Of a stretch of 11,443 nucleotides of DNA, positions 7,162 through 11,443 are shown one piece after another. Numbering within the stretch: the first letter of the stretch is position 1; each line of letters begins with the position of its first letter. Location: contig CANOFI010000048.1 of assembly GCA_947565255.1 (NCBI GenBank), positions 1-11,443 on the forward strand, written 5' to 3'. The translations under genes were made by a program, and so were the position numbers. Under the pieces are notes generated by a model. It was not told the origin of the DNA. It was given only the letters and a program-made list of their open reading frames with translations, and ran no database searches. The DNA is from an uncultured Lachnospiraceae bacterium (lineage in GTDB: Bacteria > Bacillota > Clostridia > Lachnospirales > Lachnospiraceae).

Positions 7162-9054
7162 TTACTGTACAGCATCCGGATAAAGATTCATATACGGCAG
7201 CACCTCTGTCATAATATCCCTCGCCAGAACCTGGGCATACGTACTATGTGCCTGTTCCGCCACATTTGGCTCGTCCACAACAACATAAATACAAATTTCA
7301 GGATTTTCTGCAGGCACACAGCCGATAAAAGAAAGCAGATAACAATTTTCTTTCCGCTCTCCATTTTCTACTTTTTCGGCCGTACCTGTCTTTCCGCCCA
7401 TACTGTAGCCGGGAACCACGGCATTTTGCGCCGTACCGTTCATGGTAACCTCCTTCAGATACCCTTTTATAATATCGGAGGTTTCTTTTGATATGGTCCG
7501 TCTCAGCAAAGCCGGTTCTATGGATTTTACTGTCGTACCCGTTGATGATTCAATCTTTTTTACAACGTGCGGCTTATAATAGTATCCGCCGTTCACCAAA
7601 GAACAAAATGCGGACATCATCTGTATCATTGTCACATTATAAGTCTGTCCGAATGAGCTGATAGCCAAATCTACCGGCTTCATCGTATCTCTTGTATAAA
7701 TCAGGCCGGATGTGTTCGGCTCTGCCGGAAGGTCTATCATGGTTTTCAGCCCTATACCGAAAATACTCTGGTATTTGGTGAATGTCTCGATTCCAATACT
7801 GTCTGCCATCTGCATAAGCGAATCGTTGCAGGAATTCATCAGCGCCTGCTGCACGGTCTGCGGGCCATGTCCGTTCGTATTATTGCAATGGATGGTGCGG
7901 TCTCCAACCACCTGCGCTCCGTCACAGATATAGACCTCATCCCCTGACAGTTTTCCCGTCTCAATTCCCGTCGCTATTGTAAGCGCTTTCGCTGTAGAAC
8001 CGGGTTCAAACGTGTCATTGATACAAAAGTTCCTCCACACGGCGCTCAGTGCCTCCGTTGTCACCTGCGAAAGCTTTTCCTGCCTTTCCGGCTCCTGCAT
8101 ATTTCCATCCGCATAAATTGCCTGCCTCAGCTTTTCGATATCTGCTGTGGTTACCTGCGCTTTTTCCAGGTTATAAGGGTCATTTAAGTCAAAAAAGGGA
8201 TAACTTGCCATGGCAATGATTTCACCGGTATTGGGATTCTGGATAATTACGCCGGTATTTAAGCTTCCGGCTCCCTCCCGGGCCTCATTGCGGTGCGCCT
8301 CATTGAAGGCAAGAATGTGCTTTTCGACAATTTTCTGGACATTTGCATCAATTGTTGTGATTACAGTATTCCCATCTGTAGCATTTTTCACTACTTTTTC
8401 CTGTCCGGAATCCAAATTTAAATATCCGTATTCTTTTCCGTTTTCTCCATTCATTTCCTCATTATAAGATTTTTCAATGCCGCAGTTTCCAACATTTCCC
8501 TGATACGTAAACCCGATTACATCACATGCCACCGAACCGTTTGGATAAATTCTCTTATATTCTTCCTCAAACCAAACGCCTCCAATGTGATCGTTTTTCT
8601 TTTCATCCTCCATAATATTCACAAATTCTTTGATTTCCTCATAGGACATTCTTTTTTTTAACACAACATAACTGCTGTCCTTTTTTTCTGACAGGGTATT
8701 CTGAAGGCTTTCTTTCGTAAATTCAGGAAAGCACTGTGCAATAACGGAAACGGTCCTGTCCATATATTTTTTCCCGAGATTGTTCAAAACTCTGCAGTCC
8801 AGTACCATATTATAGACCTTCTGGCTCGTGGCTAGCAGCGTTCCATTGCAGTCTTTGATATCCCCGCGCCGGAAAGCAATGACCTTGCTCTCAAAATTCT
8901 GCTGTTCCAAAACAATTTTCTCGTATTCTTCTCCCTTGACATTCTGAATCCAGACAATTGTTGCATTTAATATGACAAAGGCAACCAAAGCGAATACAAA
9001 CAAAACCTGTATTTTTCTCTTTTTTTTCAATGTGAAATATTTTCTTTTTTTCAC
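7162..9054 (-). CDS. pbpB: PbpB/FtsI-like class B penicillin-binding protein (divisome D,D-transpeptidase)
   Basis: Septal peptidoglycan transpeptidase, membrane-anchored with its catalytic domain outside. Seen (630 residues): Lys/Arg-rich N-terminus, one membrane segment (about 17-37), class B pedestal start FRRGDIKDCNGTLLATS (61-77; Cys replaces the usual Arg of DRNG), and transpeptidase motifs PGSTAK (Ser353, Lys356), NSCN (408-410) and GGKTGTAEK (Lys555-Gly557). It ends without PASTA domains. The GTG start at 9052-9054 has AAAGGAG eight bases upstream, right after the ftsL stop, so the start is well supported and translation is probably coupled to ftsL. Position directly after ftsL matches pbpB in Bacillus (ftsI in Proteobacteria). 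It shares the RNxCINDTxEPGSTxK stretch and a Cys pair with the next gene, suggesting an old duplication. The symbol is by synteny. Confidence 0.9.
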   Translation of the reverse strand: MKKRKYFTLKKKRKIQVLFVFALVAFVILNATIVWIQNVKGEEYEKIVLEQQNFESKVIAFRRGDIKDCNGTLLATSQKVYNMVLDCRVLNNLGKKYMDRTVSVIAQCFPEFTKESLQNTLSEKKDSSYVVLKKRMSYEEIKEFVNIMEDEKKNDHIGGVWFEEEYKRIYPNGSVACDVIGFTYQGNVGNCGIEKSYNEEMNGENGKEYGYLNLDSGQEKVVKNATDGNTVITTIDANVQKIVEKHILAFNEAHRNEAREGAGSLNTGVIIQNPNTGEIIAMASYPFFDLNDPYNLEKAQVTTADIEKLRQAIYADGNMQEPERQEKLSQVTTEALSAVWRNFCINDTFEPGSTAKALTIATGIETGKLSGDEVYICDGAQVVGDRTIHCNNTNGHGPQTVQQALMNSCNDSLMQMADSIGIETFTKYQSIFGIGLKTMIDLPAEPNTSGLIYTRDTMKPVDLAISSFGQTYNVTMIQMMSAFCSLVNGGYYYKPHVVKKIESSTGTTVKSIEPALLRRTISKETSDIIKGYLKEVTMNGTAQNAVVPGYSMGGKTGTAEKVENGERKENCYLLSFIGCVPAENPEICIYVVVDEPNVAEQAHSTYAQVLARDIMTEVLPYMNLYPDAVQ

Positions 9055-9068
9055 GCTTTTCTCTCCTT

Positions 9069-9563
9069 TTACCGCTTTGGAATGGATTCGTACTGTCTTA
9101 CATAATCGCTTTCCTGATAGTCATACGGGACAATCTGCTGTTTGCCCGCATACACCATACCCAACTCCTCCATCGCAATGCGTTTGAGTTCATCTGCATT
9201 CACATCCGCATTCATCCGGCTCTGTTTTTCGTTGTTCTCTGATTTGAGGTCCGCAAGCTGCGCCTCTAACTGCTGCATCTCTTTTTTTGCTGCCGATGCG
9301 ATGGAAATCTGTGAAAGATAAAAAGCTGCCGATGCAAATACAAGCACCGCACATAACAGCAAAAAGCAAATATACCTCCGGTTCATCGCCTGGGCAAATT
9401 CTCTGTTGTTATGACGTTCCCTGTTAATCTGTCCCTGGTTGGAATGTCCGTATTCAATTTCCGGATTTTCTTCAAACCTGGGCTTGCGCACTACGTTATC
9501 CCGGATATAGAGCTGACCGTTTACCTTTTGTACTTTCCAGTTTATTTTACGATACTCTGCCAT
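9069..9563 (-). CDS. ftsL: FtsL-like septum formation protein
   Basis: A small bitopic protein expected to bridge FtsQ/DivIB, DivIC and the FtsW-transpeptidase pair. Seen (164 residues from ATG 9563): polar cytoplasmic N-terminal region of about 60 residues, one membrane segment (about 64-86, RYICFLLLCAVLVFASAAFY), then a predicted coiled coil (about 94-120, KKEMQQLEAQLADLKSENNEKQ) and an ELKRIAMEELGM segment typical of FtsL/DivIC, ending in a basic/aromatic tail. Start: a longer frame from GTG 9605 exists, but ATG 9563 has AAAGGG about nine bases upstream and a better-looking N-terminus. It lies 68 bases after rsmH and 14 bases before the transpeptidase. FtsL is poorly conserved in sequence; the call relies on topology, coiled coil and its fixed place between rsmH and the PBP gene. 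Confidence 0.85.
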   Translation of the reverse strand: MAEYRKINWKVQKVNGQLYIRDNVVRKPRFEENPEIEYGHSNQGQINRERHNNREFAQAMNRRYICFLLLCAVLVFASAAFYLSQISIASAAKKEMQQLEAQLADLKSENNEKQSRMNADVNADELKRIAMEELGMVYAGKQQIVPYDYQESDYVRQYESIPKR

Positions 9564-9631
9564 TTTCTTATTCCCTTTCCCAATGTTTCTAAAGCAGGCA
9601 TTCACACGGTCCCAAAATCGTTATATCCGTT

Positions 9632-10600
9632 TTATTCCCTGTTCTGTATGTGACTGCTTTGCTGCTTCGTGCATTCAAATACTCTTAGCTTTGCACTTTT
9701 CGAACGTTTGTTCTCTTCTATTTCATCTTCCTTTGGAAGAATTGGTTTTTTTGTCACGACGTATCCTTTTGGCTTTTTTCCGCAGACGCATACCGGAAAT
9801 TCCCTTGGGCATGTACACGGATGTTCGAATTTTTTAAACTGCTGTTTTACAATCCGGTCCTCTAACGAATGAAAGGTGATAATACAAAGCCTCCCTCCCG
9901 GCTCTAACAGGCCGGCCATGTCTTCTAAGGAATTTTTCAATACATCCAGCTCCTGGTTCAGTTCAATCCGAATCGCCTGAAATGTCCGTTTTGCAGGATG
10001 TCCGCCCTGCATACGCACTTTTGCGGGGATTGCATGCTTTATGATTTCAGCTAATTGTCCTGTCGTGGTAATTTCCCGCGTTTCCCGTTCCTTTACAATA
10101 TGCTTCGCAATGTTTTTTGCAAATTTGTCTTCTCCATAATCACGTATCATCTCATATAGTTCTTTTTCGCCGTATGTATTCACGATATCTTTTGCCGTAA
10201 CGGTCTGTCTCTGGTCCATACGCATGTCCAGCACCGCATCCTCACGGTAAGAAAAGCCTCTCCCGGCTGTGTCTAACTGGTAGGAGGACACACCCAGATC
10301 CAAAACAATGCCGCTGACGCGCCCAACACCGTGCTCCCGCAATATTTCCCGCATATGACAGTAATTGCTGCGGATAATGGTGACCTGCTCCTTAAACGGC
10401 TCTAGCCGCGCCGAAGCCGCCTCGATTGCTGCTGCGTCCTGGTCGATTCCAAAAAATTTTCCATCCTTTCCAAGCCGGCTGCATACCTCAAAGGCATGTC
10501 CGCCGCCGCCCAGGGTTCCATCCACATATACGCCATCCGGCTTTACATGCAGGGATTGTATTGTCTCCTGTAAAAGTACGGACCTGTGTTCAAATTCCAT
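9632..10600 (-). CDS. rsmH: 16S rRNA (cytosine-1402-N4)-methyltransferase RsmH (MraW)
   Basis: SAM-dependent methyltransferase modifying N4 of C1402 in 16S rRNA near the P site. Seen: 322 residues, normal length, beginning EFEHRSVLLQE; SAM-binding DGTLGGGGHA (27-36) and GIDQDAAAIE (51-60); IVLDLGVSSYQLD (98-110), the RsmH signature; GGHPAKRTFQAIRIELNQEL (199-218); and FHSLEDRIVKQQF (243-255). Near the C-terminus, four cysteines are arranged CxC-x6-CxC (262, 264, 271, 273) before GKKPKGYVV, a pattern I recall from other Firmicutes RsmH proteins and possibly metal-binding. ATG 10598-10600 has GGAGGA five to six bases upstream. It follows mraZ by 28 bases, the nearly universal mraZ-rsmH pair; MraZ commonly controls its expression. 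Confidence 0.98.
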   Translation of the reverse strand: MEFEHRSVLLQETIQSLHVKPDGVYVDGTLGGGGHAFEVCSRLGKDGKFFGIDQDAAAIEAASARLEPFKEQVTIIRSNYCHMREILREHGVGRVSGIVLDLGVSSYQLDTAGRGFSYREDAVLDMRMDQRQTVTAKDIVNTYGEKELYEMIRDYGEDKFAKNIAKHIVKERETREITTTGQLAEIIKHAIPAKVRMQGGHPAKRTFQAIRIELNQELDVLKNSLEDMAGLLEPGGRLCIITFHSLEDRIVKQQFKKFEHPCTCPREFPVCVCGKKPKGYVVTKKPILPKEDEIEENKRSKSAKLRVFECTKQQSSHIQNRE

Positions 10601-10628
10601 ATGTTCCTCCGCTGCATCTTTTTTGCTG

Positions 10629-11078
10629 TTAAAGCTGAATACCGTGCTCTTCCAATCTTTCTAATACGGCTCCGATGTCTTCTTCACCCGTCTTTTCACC
10701 GGACCACTGGGATGCCCATTTTTCTTTATTCCAGATCTCAACACGGTCCAGCACACCGGCCAGTACGACATCTTTCTCCAATTGTGCAAATTCTCTTAAA
10801 ACAGCCGGAAGCAAAATTCTCCCCTGCTTGTCCAGTTCACAGGACACGGCCCCTGCCATCAGGTAGCGCGCCAGGGTTCTGCCATCCGCATTGCTCAGCG
10901 GCAGTGAACGAATTTTTTGTTCTAAGTTTTTCCACTCTTCCATCGGATACACAGACAGACACCTGCCGTCCAGCCCCTTGGTCACAACAAATTCTTCACC
11001 AAGCTGCTCACGCAGTTTTGCCGGAACAATCAGACGTCCTTTTGCATCTATGGAATGACTGTATTCACCTATAAACAT
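10629..11078 (-). CDS. mraZ: Transcriptional regulator MraZ
   Basis: DNA-binding regulator of the dcw cluster. Seen: 149 residues from ATG 11076-11078, the usual family length, with the two tandem AbrB-like SpoVT/MraZ half-domains, each marked by a DxxGRxxxP loop: DAKGRLIVPAKLRE (11-24) and DKQGRILLPAVLRE (83-96). The C-terminal 30 residues are charged. The frame is open upstream to 11252, but that extension would run through the promoter and operator repeats; AAGGTG five bases before ATG 11078 and the canonical start MFIGEYSHSIDAKGR settle the choice. Known: MraZ forms ring-shaped oligomers, binds repeats in front of its own gene and represses the cluster in several bacteria. Here GTGG-type repeats at about 10-base spacing lie just upstream, fitting autoregulation. 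Confidence 0.97.
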   Translation of the reverse strand: MFIGEYSHSIDAKGRLIVPAKLREQLGEEFVVTKGLDGRCLSVYPMEEWKNLEQKIRSLPLSNADGRTLARYLMAGAVSCELDKQGRILLPAVLREFAQLEKDVVLAGVLDRVEIWNKEKWASQWSGEKTGEEDIGAVLERLEEHGIQL

Positions 11079-11097
11079 CCGTTCACCTTCTCCCTTA

Positions 11098-11122
11098 TGG
11101 AGGATTCCGCCACACTCCTCCA
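11098..11122 (-). promoter_or_regulatory. Hairpin in the mraZ leader, upstream of the ribosome site
   Basis: Perfect 7-base inverted repeat on the minus strand: TGGAGGA (11116-11122) and TCCTCCA (11098-11104) around an 11-base loop. It ends eight bases before the GAAGGTG ribosome site of mraZ. The left arm contains a GGAGGA that could act as a decoy ribosome site if unpaired. Role is inferred; it could also be a by-product of the overlapping GTGG repeats. Confidence 0.35.
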
Positions 11123-11178
11123 CTTTATAACCATTTCTCTCCACTTCCCACCACTTATTTACTACTATAAACCACTTT
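11110..11178 (-). repeat. mraZ operator: MraZ-box direct repeats (candidate operator of the dcw operon)
   Basis: Reading the minus strand, GTGG or ATGG cores preceded by A-rich bases occur with their last base at 11172 (AAAGTGGT), 11151 (AAGTGGT), 11141 (AAGTGGA), 11131 (AAATGGT), 11120 (AAAGTGGA) and 11110 (GTGTGGC). Intervals are 21, 10, 10, 11 and 10 bases, i.e. the same helical face, with one slot (about 11161) occupied instead by the promoter -10. Known: MraZ recognises short phased repeats of this general kind (AAAGTG-type in mollicutes, GTGG-type in Bacillus). One box lies in the promoter spacer and five lie at or after the predicted transcription start, so bound MraZ would block initiation. 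Confidence 0.75.
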
Positions 11179-11192
11179 ACATTAATTTTCAA
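11164..11192 (-). promoter_or_regulatory. Sigma-A promoter of the mraZ-dcw operon
   Basis: Minus strand TTGAAA (11187-11192), exactly 17 bases, TATAGT (11164-11169): five of six matches to each consensus hexamer. Directly upstream is an A-rich tract (nine A's on this strand, 11196-11204) that could act as an UP element. The predicted start is near 11157, giving a leader of about 80 bases before mraZ. Confidence 0.75.
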
Positions 11193-11231
11193 TAGTTTTT
11201 TTTTATTCTTTTTATGATAAAATGATAGAAA

Positions 11232-11258
11232 TGAAACTTTTTCGCGCTGCAAATCGTA
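11232..11258 (+). promoter_or_regulatory. ECF-type promoter of the divergent sigma factor gene
   Basis: Plus strand TGAAAC followed by a T-run (TGAAACTTTTT, from 11232), then 17 bases after the C, CGTA (11255-11258). TGAAAC...CGT is the known form for promoters read by Bacillus ECF sigma factors such as SigW, SigX and SigM. Its place about 55 bases before an ECF sigma gene suggests autoregulation. No equally good sigma-A promoter is seen on this strand; TATGAT and TAAAAT sequences at 11213-11223 lack a good -35. Confidence 0.6.
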
Positions 11259-11288
11259 TTAATACCAGAAAATAAAAAATCTTTACAT

Positions 11289-11315
11289 AAAGGAGGGTGT
11301 TAACATAACGTTATG
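11289..11315 (+). promoter_or_regulatory. Distant ribosome site and palindrome over the sigma gene start
   Basis: A strong AAGGAGGG (11289-11296) is separated from ATG 11313 by 16 bases, longer than usual. The gap and start codon contain a perfect 12-base palindrome CATAACGTTATG (11304-11315). An in-frame TAA at 11301-11303 excludes any upstream start in this frame. The palindrome may fold and shorten the effective spacing, or be an operator; both are inference. Confidence 0.4.
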
Positions 11316-11443
11316 AACCAGAGTCAGGAAGCGTATGAACAATATCGTTCCCTTCTTTTCCGTATTGCTTTTTCTCATATGAATAACCACTCTGACGCGG
11401 AGGACGCCGTACAGGAAACATATGTCCGGTTATTTAAAAAAAA
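11313..11443 (+). CDS. ECF-type RNA polymerase sigma factor, N-terminal part (cut by right window edge)
   Basis: Seen: 43 complete codons from ATG 11313, open to the window end. The translation has LLFRIAFSHMNNHSDAEDAVQ followed by ETYVRLFKK, matching regions 2.1-2.2 of sigma-70 family ECF factors, where the DAEDAVQETY helix contacts core polymerase. There is no sign of region 1, as expected for ECF proteins. It is divergent from mraZ, with a 234-base shared regulatory region, and has an ECF-type promoter in front, so it probably transcribes its own gene; an anti-sigma factor gene often follows such genes and would lie beyond the edge. The ribosome site is unusually distant. Which ECF group it belongs to cannot be judged without region 4. 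There is no visible functional link to the dcw operon beyond position. Confidence 0.82.
   Translation, partial: MNQSQEAYEQYRSLLFRIAFSHMNNHSDAEDAVQETYVRLFKK

Noticed and set aside
10586..11074. Plus-strand open frame of 162 codons
   Set aside because: Antisense to mraZ, low-complexity translation, no ribosome site; a shadow.
11213..11223. Sigma-A promoter for the sigma gene using TATGAT or TAAAAT
   Set aside because: No acceptable -35 at 16-18 bases upstream; the ECF-type promoter downstream is a better match.
11079..11252. N-terminal extension of MraZ by 58 residues
   Set aside because: It runs through the promoter, the repeat boxes and the ribosome site, is Lys/Trp-rich and unlike MraZ; the ATG at 11078 gives the standard 149-residue protein.

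Overview
The window is most of a division and cell-wall (dcw) cluster from a Gram-positive anaerobe of the Clostridia, most likely Lachnospiraceae. The evidence is the gene order, tandem class B penicillin-binding proteins without PASTA tails, the KTATSQTLPR-type box in the second of them, the Cys-rich loop in RsmH and moderate G+C. The assignment comes from reading the proteins only; no database was searched. I see no mobile element, tRNA, rRNA or CRISPR array.

Everything from about 11192 down to 1 is read on the minus strand, in the order mraZ, rsmH, ftsL, a PbpB-like transpeptidase, a SpoVD-like transpeptidase, mraY, murD, ftsW, murA and ftsQ/divIB (cut by the left edge). Most junctions are 1 to 70 bases. 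Two gaps are larger: about 125 bases between the two penicillin-binding proteins and 87 bases before murA. Both hold inverted repeats and possible internal promoters. No convincing intrinsic terminator was found, so the genes probably form one long transcription unit with internal entry points.

The encoded proteins cover two linked jobs. MurA commits UDP-GlcNAc to wall synthesis, MurD adds D-Glu, and MraY moves the finished precursor onto the lipid carrier. FtsW (SEDS polymerase) with its class B transpeptidase partner builds septal wall, scaffolded by FtsL and FtsQ/DivIB. RsmH methylates 16S rRNA and MraZ is the cluster's DNA-binding regulator. The genes murE, murF, murG, murB and murC, common in such clusters, are absent from the interval seen, and murA sits in the slot between ftsW and ftsQ where murG is often found.

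The right end (11079-11312) is a divergent regulatory region. Toward mraZ there is a good sigma-A promoter (TTGAAA, 17 bases, TATAGT) overlaid by six GTGG-type boxes spaced at about 10-base intervals, which look like MraZ operator repeats. Toward the right there is an ECF-type promoter (TGAAAC, 17 bases, CGTA) in front of the first 43 codons of an ECF sigma factor, suggesting autoregulation. The core is a conventional system; the points worth a second look are regulatory architecture and active-site variations.
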